From Paenibacillus crassostreae (lineage in GTDB: Bacteria > Bacillota > Bacilli > Paenibacillales > Paenibacillaceae), in NCBI RefSeq assembly GCF_001857945.1, contig NZ_CP017770.1, positions 4,402,001 to 4,466,000 on the forward strand: a stretch of 64,000 nt of DNA, written 5' to 3'. Within the stretch, counting starts at the first letter, position 1. Every line of letters begins with the position of its first letter. Shown here one piece after another: positions 1 to 8,461 of the stretch. The position numbers were made by a program, and so were the translations under genes. The notes under the pieces were generated by a model, which ran no database searches, was not told where the DNA came from, and saw only the letters and a list, made by a program, of their open reading frames with translations.

Positions 1-430
1 CTGCAATGGGTGTCTTAAATTCATGCGATACATTAACCACAAAATCATTTCGAAGCGTCTCGATGCTGCGTAGTTCTTGAACCATAATATTAAAGTGATG
101 GGCCACTTCATTAATTTCGCGGACGCGATGAGATTCAGGCAAATAAATGTCGAAGTTTCCTTTGGCGATTTCTTTTGCAGCATTGCTAAAACCAGTAATA
201 GGAGACAAGATTCTCTTACCAACAAACATAGTTATGATGGTACCGGTGACTAAGCTAAACAACATGATAATGACTATAGGGAATAAATGCTTGTTCCCAT
301 GTGATGAAATATATCCTTGACGTATAAAGATAAACGCTAAGGTTGCCATAATGAAAGTGGATGAGAGCACAATAAAGAACATTAACGAGACAAAGGACCA
401 CCATAGACTTTTATGTTTTTGTTTGATCAA
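1..430 (-). CDS. Sensor histidine kinase, N-terminal part (cut by window edge)
   Basis: Membrane sensor kinase of the two-component system whose response regulator lies just upstream on the same strand. The start is probably a TTG at 430-428, overlapping the regulator stop codon, which points to translational coupling. Translation shows two membrane segments within the first 75 residues with only a short loop between them (QGYISSHGNKH). A HAMP-like linker follows, then the start of the phosphoacceptor helix with the H-box NVSHEFKTPIA. The catalytic ATPase domain lies outside the window. The short outer loop is typical of intramembrane-sensing kinases, which often control adjacent ABC transporters in Bacillota; that link is inference. 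The stimulus cannot be read from the sequence. Confidence 0.88.
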   Translation of the reverse strand, partial: MIKQKHKSLWWSFVSLMFFIVLSSTFIMATLAFIFIRQGYISSHGNKHLFPIVIIMLFSLVTGTIITMFVGKRILSPITGFSNAAKEIAKGNFDIYLPESHRVREINEVAHHFNIMVQELRSIETLRNDFVVNVSHEFKTPIA

Positions 431-1101
431 TCTAATTTCACCGCCTTATAACCAAGACCTCTAACTGTGACAATTTCAAAATCAGAACATACTTTAAAGC
501 GCTCACGTAAGCGATTGATATGCACTACCACCGTATGTTCATCCGAATCAGAATCCATTCCCCATATTTCATCCATCAACTGTTGCTTAGTGAAAATTTT
601 ACCGGGATAAGAAACTAGTTTATATAGTAGATAAAATTCCTTCTGTGGAAGAACAATGCTACCTTCAGGTTGAAATACGGTTAAGGTATCATAATCGAAT
701 TGGGTCTCGCCACATACAATCTTGCGTTCGCTGACAATCTTAGCACGTCGAAGCAGTGCTCCCACACGTAGGATCATTTCATTAACATCAATTGGCTTCA
801 CCATATAATCGTCAATTCCAACGAGAAATCCTCTTTGTTTATCAGTAAAGCTTTCCCTAGCCGTTACTATGAGAATAGGCAAATTGAAGTTATGATCTCT
901 AAGTGTTTTAGTGAGCTCGTAACCATCCATAAGGGGCATCATAATATCTGAGATAATCAGATCGACAAATTCTTTATCTAAAATTCGTAGTGCATCTTCA
1001 CCGTCTACGGCTGGAAGCGCATGATAACCATTTCTAGTGAGTACTGTGCAGAATAGCTGCCGTAATTTATGATCATCCTCGACGACAAGGATATTAAACA
1101 T
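427..1101 (-). CDS. OmpR/PhoB-family response regulator
   Basis: Cytoplasmic DNA-binding response regulator of 224 residues. The receiver domain (about 1-115) has the acidic pocket VEDD near residue 9, the phosphoacceptor Asp52 in IISDIMMP, and Lys in VKPID. A winged-helix effector domain (about 125-222) ends in the usual VRGLGYK motif. The ATG is preceded by GGAGG. The gene overlaps the kinase gene downstream and is divergent from the ABC gene at 1323, so that transporter is the likely target. The 220-bp divergent region holds an 11-bp-spaced direct repeat GTTGAT (1239-1244 and 1250-1255), which fits the tandem sites used by this family. Family assignment is firm; the target is inference. 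Confidence 0.93.
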   Translation of the reverse strand: MFNILVVEDDHKLRQLFCTVLTRNGYHALPAVDGEDALRILDKEFVDLIISDIMMPLMDGYELTKTLRDHNFNLPILIVTARESFTDKQRGFLVGIDDYMVKPIDVNEMILRVGALLRRAKIVSERKIVCGETQFDYDTLTVFQPEGSIVLPQKEFYLLYKLVSYPGKIFTKQQLMDEIWGMDSDSDEHTVVVHINRLRERFKVCSDFEIVTVRGLGYKAVKLD

Positions 1102-1238
1102 AGGGGGACCTCCGAAAGTGTTTTTTTGAAATTATAAGATGATGCTTGTACGAATATAAGTATACCTCATAAGTATAAAGTAAATATAAACCACTGAAAT
1201 GTATCCATTTGGTGAAGGTTCTATTTAATCTAGCTCAA

Positions 1239-1255
1239 GTTGATGTTGAGTTGAT
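1239..1255 (+). promoter_or_regulatory. Candidate OmpR-family tandem binding site
   Basis: Two GTTGAT half-sites are 11 bp apart start to start, on one face of the helix, about 70 bp upstream of the ABC gene at 1323. Assignment to the adjacent regulator is inference. Confidence 0.35.
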
Positions 1256-1322
1256 ATTTGATAGATATACTTAGGTATACCATTAAAAAGAGTATGGATT
1301 TTGGAAGGGGAAAAACAACCAA

Positions 1323-3713
1323 ATGTTACAGTTGAAAGATATAACTAAAAGTTATAAAACAGGAGATTTCACCCAGGTAGCTTTAAACAAAGTAAGCCTT
1401 AATTTCAGGGAAAGTGAATTTGTAGCGATTCTAGGACAAAGTGGTTCAGGCAAGACGACGTTATTAAATGTGATCGGTGGTCTAGATCAGTATGACAGTG
1501 GAGAGCTAATTATCAACGGTCAATCCACGAAGCATTTCCAAGATGGCGAGTGGGATGCTTATCGTAATAATAGTGTTGGGTTTATATTTCAAAGCTATAA
1601 TCTGATCTCACATTTAAGTATTGTGGACAACGTAGAAATGGGTATGACACTTAGCGGTGTATCTACATCTGAGAAGAACAGAAAAGCTATTGAAGTGCTT
1701 GAAAAGGTAGGATTGAAAGACCATATCCACAAGAAACCAAATCAATTGTCAGGTGGACAGATGCAGCGTGTAGCCATTGCCCGCGCGCTTGCTAATAACC
1801 CAGATATTATTCTGGCAGATGAACCGACAGGTGCGTTGGATTCAGAGACTAGTGAACAAATTATGGAATTGATCAAGACCATCGCAGAGGACAAGCTTGT
1901 CATTATGGTTACGCATAATCCAGAATTAGCGGAACAATATGCCGATCGCGTCATTAAATTCTCTGATGGATCATCCGTATCGGATACCAATCCGCTTGCA
2001 ACTCAAAAGGCAACATCTAACTATACCCTTAAGAAAACAAGCATGAACTTCCTAACCGCATTAAAGTTGTCGGGTAAAAACATTGCGACGAAGAAGTGGA
2101 GAACAGGGTTAACGGCTTTTGCCTCTAGTATTGGTATCATTGGCATTGCGTTAATTTTATCTTTGTCGAATGGGTTTGATAAACAGATTAGTACTTATGA
2201 AACAGGAGCTATGTCGAATTTTCCAATTACGATTAGCCAGAGCGCTATGAGTGTTGACGTGTCAGATCATGCTGCTATGGGCGGTACAGATCTTCCCATG
2301 TATCCAACAGAGAAGACGCTGATTCCTTATGATCCAACGGAGAATTCAATCATTCATACGAATGTATTGACAACCGAATATTTAGATTATCTGGATAAGA
2401 TTGATCCTGAACTCATGGATGGGATATCTTATACACGTACCGTTAACTTGAATATGTTAAAATCTGACGGAGAAATAGCGAGCACGGTGAATAAGGGGAA
2501 TGTCAGCTTTTCCACTTATCCAAGTAAACAGGAGGATACCTCTGGAAGTTACTTAGAACAGTATTATGATGTTCTTGAGGGAAGTTTCCCAACGAAGGAA
2601 ACGGATCTTGTATTGATTGTGGACCAGTATAACCGTATGAACAATGCAGCACTTGATGCGTTAGGCATTAACTATAATGTCGATAGTATTAATCTAGCAG
2701 ACCTAGTTGGTTATGAGTTAAAACTCATAAAGAATGATGATTTCTACAAAAAAAATGGTGAGCAGTTCACCGTGAATGGAACAGCTTCGAATTTGATGGA
2801 TATGTATAATAACGACGAAGCGATTACTTTAAATATCGTTGGTGTCATTCGTGAGCAGGAAGATTCTAAAATGTCTACCTTACCTGCGGGAATTGCATAC
2901 TCAGATGAACTCGCAACTCATTTCATTGAAGATGCGAAAACTTCAGAAATTGTAAAGGCACAACAGGAAGCCGACTATAACGTATTAACAGGTCAAATCC
3001 TGTCTGATGATATTGCTGGTAGTGGAATGGCAGGGATGACTCAAGCTGGAATGCCTTCGATGGATCCGAGTATGGCCGCTGCTATGGCAGCCGCTATGCC
3101 AACGACTTCAACTAAGGAGGCTATCCTTGCATCGTTAGGTGCAACTGAGATTCCAACATCGGTTTCTCTGTATCCATTAGATTTTGGGACCAAGGAATCC
3201 ATCACAACTTACTTGGATGAGTGGAATACAGATTTAGCGGAGGAAGACCAGGTATTGTACACAGATTTAGCAGCGATTGTTACAAGTATTTCAGGAGGAA
3301 TCATGGATGGTATTACAATGGTATTGGTTGCATTTGCAGCAATATCCCTTGTGGTATCCCTTATTATGATTAGTATCATCACTTACATTTCAGTGATGGA
3401 AAGAACGAAGGAAATCGGTGTCCTTCGCGCCTTAGGTGCACGGAAGAAGGATATTACAAGAGTCTTTAATGCAGAAACCTTTATTATTGGTGTGTGCTCA
3501 GGGGTTCTTGGTATTGGTATCACCTATCTATTGACGATCCCAGTCAATGCAATACTCTTTAATCTCACTGAGCTTTCCAATGTTGCACAGCTTAACCCGA
3601 TTCATGCTATAACATTAGGGATTATCAGTGTTGTGCTTACGATGCTTGGAGGATTCATTCCTGCTAAGATGGCAGCGAAGAAGGATCCGGTTACAGCTTT
3701 GCGTAGTGAGTAA
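1323..3713 (+). CDS. Fused ABC transporter ATPase-FtsX/MacB-type permease
   Basis: A 796-residue protein joining an ATPase and a permease that are usually separate subunits. Residues 1-225 form the nucleotide-binding domain: Walker A GQSGSGKTT (about 38-46), signature LSGGQMQR, Walker B ILADEPTGALD, and a switch His in VTHNPE. A membrane helix near residue 265 is followed by a large extracytoplasmic domain of about 350 residues and three C-terminal helices in an FtsX-like domain (MERTKEIGVLRALGARKKDI). This is the MacB/BceAB class, which moves or extracts substrates from the membrane face, as in peptide defence or lipoprotein release. A Met/Ala-rich stretch near residue 570-595 is unusual. 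The substrate is unknown. A two-component system lies divergently upstream and a hairpin terminator follows. Confidence 0.9.
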   Translation: MLQLKDITKSYKTGDFTQVALNKVSLNFRESEFVAILGQSGSGKTTLLNVIGGLDQYDSGELIINGQSTKHFQDGEWDAYRNNSVGFIFQSYNLISHLSIVDNVEMGMTLSGVSTSEKNRKAIEVLEKVGLKDHIHKKPNQLSGGQMQRVAIARALANNPDIILADEPTGALDSETSEQIMELIKTIAEDKLVIMVTHNPELAEQYADRVIKFSDGSSVSDTNPLATQKATSNYTLKKTSMNFLTALKLSGKNIATKKWRTGLTAFASSIGIIGIALILSLSNGFDKQISTYETGAMSNFPITISQSAMSVDVSDHAAMGGTDLPMYPTEKTLIPYDPTENSIIHTNVLTTEYLDYLDKIDPELMDGISYTRTVNLNMLKSDGEIASTVNKGNVSFSTYPSKQEDTSGSYLEQYYDVLEGSFPTKETDLVLIVDQYNRMNNAALDALGINYNVDSINLADLVGYELKLIKNDDFYKKNGEQFTVNGTASNLMDMYNNDEAITLNIVGVIREQEDSKMSTLPAGIAYSDELATHFIEDAKTSEIVKAQQEADYNVLTGQILSDDIAGSGMAGMTQAGMPSMDPSMAAAMAAAMPTTSTKEAILASLGATEIPTSVSLYPLDFGTKESITTYLDEWNTDLAEEDQVLYTDLAAIVTSISGGIMDGITMVLVAFAAISLVVSLIMISIITYISVMERTKEIGVLRALGARKKDITRVFNAETFIIGVCSGVLGIGITYLLTIPVNAILFNLTELSNVAQLNPIHAITLGIISVVLTMLGGFIPAKMAAKKDPVTALRSE

Positions 3714-3731
3714 TTACTTGATTTTAATTTT

Positions 3732-3776
3732 AGGTATGTTTCACACAATCTATTTGTGTGAAGCATACCTTTTTTT
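3732..3776 (+). terminator. Hairpin terminator after the ABC gene
   Basis: A 15-16-bp imperfect stem (arms from 3732 and to 3770) encloses a short loop and is followed by seven T residues. The upper part (TTCACAC...GTGTGA) closely resembles a hairpin at 60366-60382 next to an IS1182 relic. A TATAAT box follows at 3779-3784, so the same segment may also hold the promoter of the next gene. Confidence 0.85.
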
Positions 3777-3837
3777 AGTATAATAAAGGGATTTAATAAC
3801 TTTATTGATTAAAAAAGTATAAGGAGATTAGTTCGAA

Positions 3838-4161
3838 ATGATATATGCATTTGTTTTGTTTATACTTGCGGGTTTAGCAGAAATAGGTGGTGGTTATCTA
3901 ATCTGGTTATGGTTAAGAGAAGGTAAACCATTTTATTGGGGTATTTTTGGAGGAATAGCTTTGGCTTTATACGGTATTGTTGCTACATTTCAATCATTCC
4001 CATCGTTTGGTAGAGTGTATGCTGCTTATGGAGGAGTATTTATCGTTCTTTCTGTATTGTGGGGATGGGGAGTTGATAAAAAGGCACCAGATTTATATGA
4101 TTGGGTAGGTGCAGGTATATGCTTAATTGGTGTTGCTGTAATTCTGGCACCACGTCAGTAA
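3838..4161 (+). CDS. YnfA/UPF0060-family small membrane protein
   Basis: A 107-residue integral membrane protein with four predicted helices. Family hallmarks are visible: an early [17 protein letters not shown] motif, a central YGIVATFQ...[13 protein letters not shown] segment, and a [29 protein letters not shown]-terminus. The length matches the family. These proteins are related in fold to small multidrug exporters, but transport function is poorly established. The start is the ATG at 3838 behind AAGGAG. It stands alone between two terminators; a bidirectional hairpin separates it from the convergent binding-protein gene. Confidence 0.88.
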   Translation: MIYAFVLFILAGLAEIGGGYLIWLWLREGKPFYWGIFGGIALALYGIVATFQSFPSFGRVYAAYGGVFIVLSVLWGWGVDKKAPDLYDWVGAGICLIGVAVILAPRQ

Positions 4162-4183
4162 TAAGGAGTAACGATAGTCAATA

Positions 4184-4231
4184 AATAAATGCCACCTTTC
4201 ATTCTAAGTCGAATGGAAAGTGGCATTTATC
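4184..4231. terminator. Bidirectional hairpin terminator
   Basis: Near-perfect inverted repeat (AATAAATGCCAC... with its complement ending at 4231) between two convergent genes, with A/T runs on both sides. Confidence 0.85.
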
Positions 4232-4258
4232 AATTTAGGAATAGTTTACAAAATCTCT

Positions 4259-5536
4259 TTATGGTTGAATAAATTTCTTGAGAAGTGTGCGATCCTCTTC
4301 AGTTAATAGTTCGATATATTCACCGGTCTGTTTTAAAAGTTCAGAAACTGAATCGTCTGATTGAATCATCATATGAACCCTTTTATCCCAAATATCCGCC
4401 AGTTCGTTGTCTATAGGTGAGGGGAATAAGCTCATTGGTTTATTAACATTTTGGTATATCAATGGAATAAGGTCTTGTCCACCCAAATACTGCTGATTGG
4501 ATTGATTCATAGAAGGATTAAGAACATTGGTTATGGATTGAATATATTGCCAAGCTAAATCCTTGTTCTTTGAGGTATTGACGATTCCAGCTTCAGCCCC
4601 ACCTAGATAGCCTGATATACCGAACGGTAATGCAGTTGCTCGCCACTGACCTTCCATTTCTGGGAACGAATGCTTCAGGTTATCAACTCCCCAGGATCCC
4701 GTGTACATCATAGCAAGTTTTCCATCCCGTAAAGCTTCTTGACCTGAAGTATCCCAAACTGAAATGTTTAATGCCAGTCCCCATTTTCTGATTTCTTTGG
4801 CGACATAGAGCGCGTTCTCAAAGTCTTGACCGGATCGGTTATAATCCATGTTCATATTAAACATGCTGTAGCCTGAAGTAACAATATCAAATGGTTCTGT
4901 ATAATATTGAAAAATAAAGATATTCTGCTTCTTCAATTCTTTAGCCATATTGATCAAGTTGTTAGGGGACTCTAAGTAAGCAGCCAGCTCATCTGGATCG
5001 GATGGGAAACCGTTAGCTTCTAGCACATCTGCTCTATAAAAAGTTAGAGCAGATGTGATCTCCGCAGGTATGGCAATTAGCTTTTTTTGATCGAAACTTG
5101 AAAACATCGGAATTAGATTTGGTGGGAATTTGGCGAGATATTTCTTGCTATCATAAACTTCTGAAGAAAGGTCTTCCAGTGTATCAATCCCATTGAAATG
5201 ACTGATATGGCTACTATCAAAAATAACGATGTCAGGTGTTTCGCCTGTAAGGAAAGCATTGATATAGGTATCCACGACTTCATTATATTCAAATTGAGTG
5301 GAATGTATCTTAACACCAGGATGATTACTTTCAAATAACTGATCTGAATAACTCATATCATAATAGGACCAGATGGTTAGTTCATCTTGTGCTTCTTCTT
5401 GTTCGTTAGAATCAAGAGGTTGTGATGATGGCTGTGCAGATTCGAATGAATATGGAGTTAAGCTTAGCATTGGGTTACTGCATGCAGCGAGAAGCATCGA
5501 GCTTAAGCATAGAATGATGATACAATATTTGCGCAT
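4259..5536 (-). CDS. Orphan sugar-type ABC solute-binding lipoprotein
   Basis: A 425-residue extracytoplasmic solute-binding protein of the family-1 (sugar) class. The signal peptide ends in a lipobox (LLAAC, Cys at residue 19), so the protein is lipid-anchored outside the membrane. Family features include the LTIWSYYD strand after an acidic linker, a GETPDIVIFDSS motif, and GKLAMMYTGSWG in the C-lobe. No permease or ATPase gene is nearby. The gene starts only 6 bp after the diguanylate cyclase gene on the same strand, so the two were probably co-transcribed. That suggests a role in ligand sensing with the cyclase's external dCache domain rather than uptake (inference). The insertion inside the cyclase gene may cut this gene off from its promoter. 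Confidence 0.88.
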   Translation of the reverse strand: MRKYCIIILCLSSMLLAACSNPMLSLTPYSFESAQPSSQPLDSNEQEEAQDELTIWSYYDMSYSDQLFESNHPGVKIHSTQFEYNEVVDTYINAFLTGETPDIVIFDSSHISHFNGIDTLEDLSSEVYDSKKYLAKFPPNLIPMFSSFDQKKLIAIPAEITSALTFYRADVLEANGFPSDPDELAAYLESPNNLINMAKELKKQNIFIFQYYTEPFDIVTSGYSMFNMNMDYNRSGQDFENALYVAKEIRKWGLALNISVWDTSGQEALRDGKLAMMYTGSWGVDNLKHSFPEMEGQWRATALPFGISGYLGGAEAGIVNTSKNKDLAWQYIQSITNVLNPSMNQSNQQYLGGQDLIPLIYQNVNKPMSLFPSPIDNELADIWDKRVHMMIQSDDSVSELLKQTGEYIELLTEEDRTLLKKFIQP

Positions 5537-5542
5537 TGTGAG

Positions 5543-6793
5543 TCACTTCCGTTCTGATGATAGTAGATTTGAGTAATAGACATAACTGCTACCGCCTTCG
5601 GATTTTGCTTTGTACATCGCTTTGTCAGACAGATTTAAGATTTGCTCAAAACTCAAGTTATCTAAAGGATGAATCGCAATCCCAATACTCATCTTCACTT
5701 CATAAGATTGCTGCTTTATTAAGATGGGTTGAGAGAAGGCAGATAATATACTCTCACAAGTATGGTTCACTTCTTGTAGGTTCGTCTCAGTAAGAATAAT
5801 GACAAATTCATCTCCAGCAAGACGACAGACGGTACCTAGACTAACAACTTGGGTAAATGTTTTGGAGACATAGCTTAAGAGATCATCCCCTGCGGCATGT
5901 CCCATGTTATCATTAACGTTCTTGAACTTATCCAAATCTATAAACAAGAATGCGGTTAATCCGGATTGATCATCATTTATTTCATCTAGGTGTTGTAGGT
6001 ATTGCATTAAGTAATTTCGGTTAGGCAGTTGTGTGAGGTTGTCAGTAAATGCCAATTGTGTGAGACGTTCTTCGGATTGAGATAGTTTTAAAGCTTTCTC
6101 TTGCAAGCTACTATTCATTTCATCCGATTCTGCAAACATAGCCGAGAGTTTGTGTGCTATATGGTCAAAGTTATCTCGTAACCAATTAAGTTCAAGAATT
6201 GGACTGTCTTGAAGACTGAGCTTATTGTTCTTCCTAACTTCTTCTGGCAACTTAACAGTCGAATGAATGAGCTTCATAAAATGAAGATTGATTAATCGAC
6301 CGAGGGTCCAACATACCAAAGTAGCGATAATTATACTTCCAAGGATTAAAGCGAAATTCACAGTATAAATATGATAGATATCATCAGCAAAGTAAGAGAA
6401 AGGTATTTCGATTTGAATTTGCATCGTTTGATCGTACATGGGTGCATTATAGATAAAGTAAGAACGATCCCAGCGAACAGAATCGTAGTAATAATTTTGC
6501 TCTGGAAGCCACAAGTATAAATCCTGATCAGCCTTGTATACTTCCCCTGTTTCCTTCCAGTTCTGTGCGTCAACGTTCTTGACCTTATGGGTGTCCACCA
6601 AAATATATCCACTATGATCTGTAATCATAATACGTACAGGCTCTTCTGATTCTGCGTATTTCTCCGTAATCTCTTGAAGTCTTCCTAATTGAAGAAGCGA
6701 ATGCAACTGAAGCAGCCTATCATCCTTAGAATCCCAATTCTGTAGTTGTCCTTGTATGCCTAAATTAATTGAAGAAGTTAGCTGTATAGCGCG
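5543..6793 (-). pseudogene. Diguanylate cyclase, C-terminal part (dCache-GGDEF), separated from its 5' half
   Basis: Codes for the second half of an external dCache sensor (HSGYILVDT, QMQIQIEIPF), a membrane helix (VNFALILGSIIIATLVCWTLG), a HAMP-like linker and a full GGDEF domain (TDNLTQLPNRNYL ... CRLAGDEFVIILTE). The active-site loop reads AGDEF, a variant found in active enzymes that make cyclic di-GMP. The reading frame stays open upstream of the first plausible start (TTG at 6706) through ITKRAIQLTSSINLGIQ to about 6793. It then runs into the end of a mobile segment and meets a TAA. The membrane-sensor N-terminus is missing here but present in the same orientation at 15284-15952. Without it the protein would lack its first membrane anchor. 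Any translation from the internal TTG would lack an obvious ribosome binding site. Confidence 0.8.
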
Positions 6794-6875
6794 CTTCGTA
6801 ATCCCTCTCTGTTAGGATAGGTGTCGTATAGAACTCTCCTGTTATAATTTAAATAATAGATGGAGGTCGTGCGAC

Positions 6876-7388
6876 ATGAATAATGAAAATAGGAAAAGAT
6901 ATACGCAGGAATTTAAGGACGCTGTCCTTGTTAGAATGATGCCCCCTAATAACGAATCGATAAAGAGTATTAGTGATGAACTTGGCATCTCAGAACAATC
7001 GCTCTATAAGTGGAGGCAAAAAGCACGAACTGACGGAAATGCAACTCCGGGAAATGGACAGACTGCTGAACGCTGGAGTAGTGAAGATAAATTTCTAGTT
7101 GTCATGGAATCCTACTCGATGAATCAATCAGAGCTTGCAGAATACTGCCGAAAAAAAGGGTTGTACAAAGAGCAGATTGACGCATGGCGTTCCGTTTGTC
7201 TAAACGCAAACACGGGTGAAATCAATCAAACCAAAAGACTTTCTCAAGAACTGAAAGAAGAAAGACGACGTACATCCGAGATTGAAAAAGACCTGCGTAA
7301 AAAAGAAAAGGCATTGGCAGAAGCCGCGGCATTATTACTGCTACGAAAAAAGGCCCGAGCGATTTGGGGGGATCAAGAGGACGAATGA
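6876..7388 (+). CDS. IS3-family transposase OrfA (helix-turn-helix)
   Basis: A 170-residue protein with an N-terminal helix-turn-helix typical of IS3 OrfA (RYTQEFKDAVLVRMM ... ISDELGISEQSLYKWRQKA) and a C-terminal leucine/lysine-rich coiled coil (LSQELKEERRRTSEIEKDLRKKEKALAEAAALLLLRKK). The ATG follows GGAGG. A canonical slippery heptamer A_AAA_AAG sits in frame at 7346-7352. Shifting -1 there leads directly into the orfB frame, giving the OrfAB fusion transposase expected of the family. The stop codon also overlaps the orfB ATG as ATGA. It is the leftmost gene of the inserted segment. Confidence 0.92.
   Translation: MNNENRKRYTQEFKDAVLVRMMPPNNESIKSISDELGISEQSLYKWRQKARTDGNATPGNGQTAERWSSEDKFLVVMESYSMNQSELAEYCRKKGLYKEQIDAWRSVCLNANTGEINQTKRLSQELKEERRRTSEIEKDLRKKEKALAEAAALLLLRKKARAIWGDQEDE
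7346..7352 (+). promoter_or_regulatory. Programmed -1 frameshift site A_AAA_AAG
   Basis: Codons CGA AAA AAG of orfA present A_AAA_AAG in the correct phase. The -1 frame after it reads GGC CCG AGC GAT TTG..., which is continuous with orfB. Confidence 0.75.
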
Positions 7389-8461
7389 TTAACCCACCAG
7401 ATCGCGAACTTGCGGTTGAATTAATTCAGGAAGCTAATCGCAATGGTGCTCGATTAGCTCGTGCGTGTAGAGAACTGAATATCAGTGTGCGTACGTATGA
7501 ACGCTGGGTTTCAGATGGTGGTATAAAGAAAGATCAACGTCCTCATGCGCTTCGTCCTGAACCTAAAAATAAGATAACTAAAGAAGAAAGACAAGAAATA
7601 TTAGTTGTCGTCAAAAAAGAAGAGTTTGTAGATTTACCACCTTCACAAATCGTACCGAAGCTTGCAGACCAGTCGATTTATATCGCTTCTGAATCAACGT
7701 TTTATCGTATATTGCGTGAAGAAAAAATGCAGCAACATCGCGGACGAAGTAAAAGACCAGAAATGAAATTACCGGAAAGCTATTTAGCGACAGCTCCCAA
7801 TCAAGTATGGACCTGGGATATTACTTGGTTAAAGGGTCTTATTAAAGGATTGTTTTATAAGCTCTATTTAATCATCGATTTATTTAGTAGGAAGATTGTC
7901 GGCTGGGAAGTATGGGAAACAGAAGACGCTGCGCACGCCGAAGAGTTAATAAAAAAAGCCATTCTAAATGAAAAAATTCTCGGGGCTCCTCTTGTCTTAC
8001 ACTCCGATAATGGCAGTCCGATGAAAGCAGGGACATTTCAAGTGTTACTTGAAAAACTAGGCATCCAAAGCTCATACTCCAGACCGCGCGTTAGTAATGA
8101 TAACCCGTATTCCGAGTCCGTTTTTCGAACACTAAAATACCGACCAGAGTTCCCCTACAACGGATTCCAATCAATTGAAGATGCACGAGCATGGACCGCC
8201 AGGTTTGTTCATTGGCACACTCATGAACATCAACACAGTGGAATCAATTTTGTGACACCCGAACAGCGACATACAGGTGTCCATATTGACGTACTAAAAA
8301 AACGAAGTGAAGTATATGAACTTGCAAAACAAAAACATCCAGAACGTTGGTCAAGATCAACGAGAAACTGGGATCCAATCGAATCAGTCGCATTAAATCC
8401 GATGCACCCACGTGTAAAGTCAACGATAGTTTGTCAGCACGTTCTCAACAATATCCGGTGA
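7385..8461 (+). CDS. IS3-family transposase OrfB (DDE integrase), 3' end altered
   Basis: Catalytic subunit of the IS3-type transposase. DDE motifs are visible: WTWDITWLKG (first Asp), VLHSDNGSPM (second Asp) and NPYSESVFRTLKY (Glu), followed by the family HTHEHQHSGINFVTPEQRH region. The frame opens at 7364, but the ATG at 7385 is coupled to the orfA stop. The normal protein appears to end near DPIESVALNP. The last ~19 residues (HPRVKSTIVCQHVLNNIR) are out-of-frame sequence from the adjoining LysM/CAP gene. The right terminus of the IS, matching the left end near 6810, was not found. The catalytic core looks intact, but mobility of this copy is doubtful. Confidence 0.88.
   Translation: MINPPDRELAVELIQEANRNGARLARACRELNISVRTYERWVSDGGIKKDQRPHALRPEPKNKITKEERQEILVVVKKEEFVDLPPSQIVPKLADQSIYIASESTFYRILREEKMQQHRGRSKRPEMKLPESYLATAPNQVWTWDITWLKGLIKGLFYKLYLIIDLFSRKIVGWEVWETEDAAHAEELIKKAILNEKILGAPLVLHSDNGSPMKAGTFQVLLEKLGIQSSYSRPRVSNDNPYSESVFRTLKYRPEFPYNGFQSIEDARAWTARFVHWHTHEHQHSGINFVTPEQRHTGVHIDVLKKRSEVYELAKQKHPERWSRSTRNWDPIESVALNPMHPRVKSTIVCQHVLNNIR

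Noticed and set aside
8347..8403. ATG at 8347 as a genuine start of the CAP protein
   Set aside because: This part lies inside transposase coding sequence in another frame and has no ribosome binding site; LysM-like similarity begins only after about 8404.
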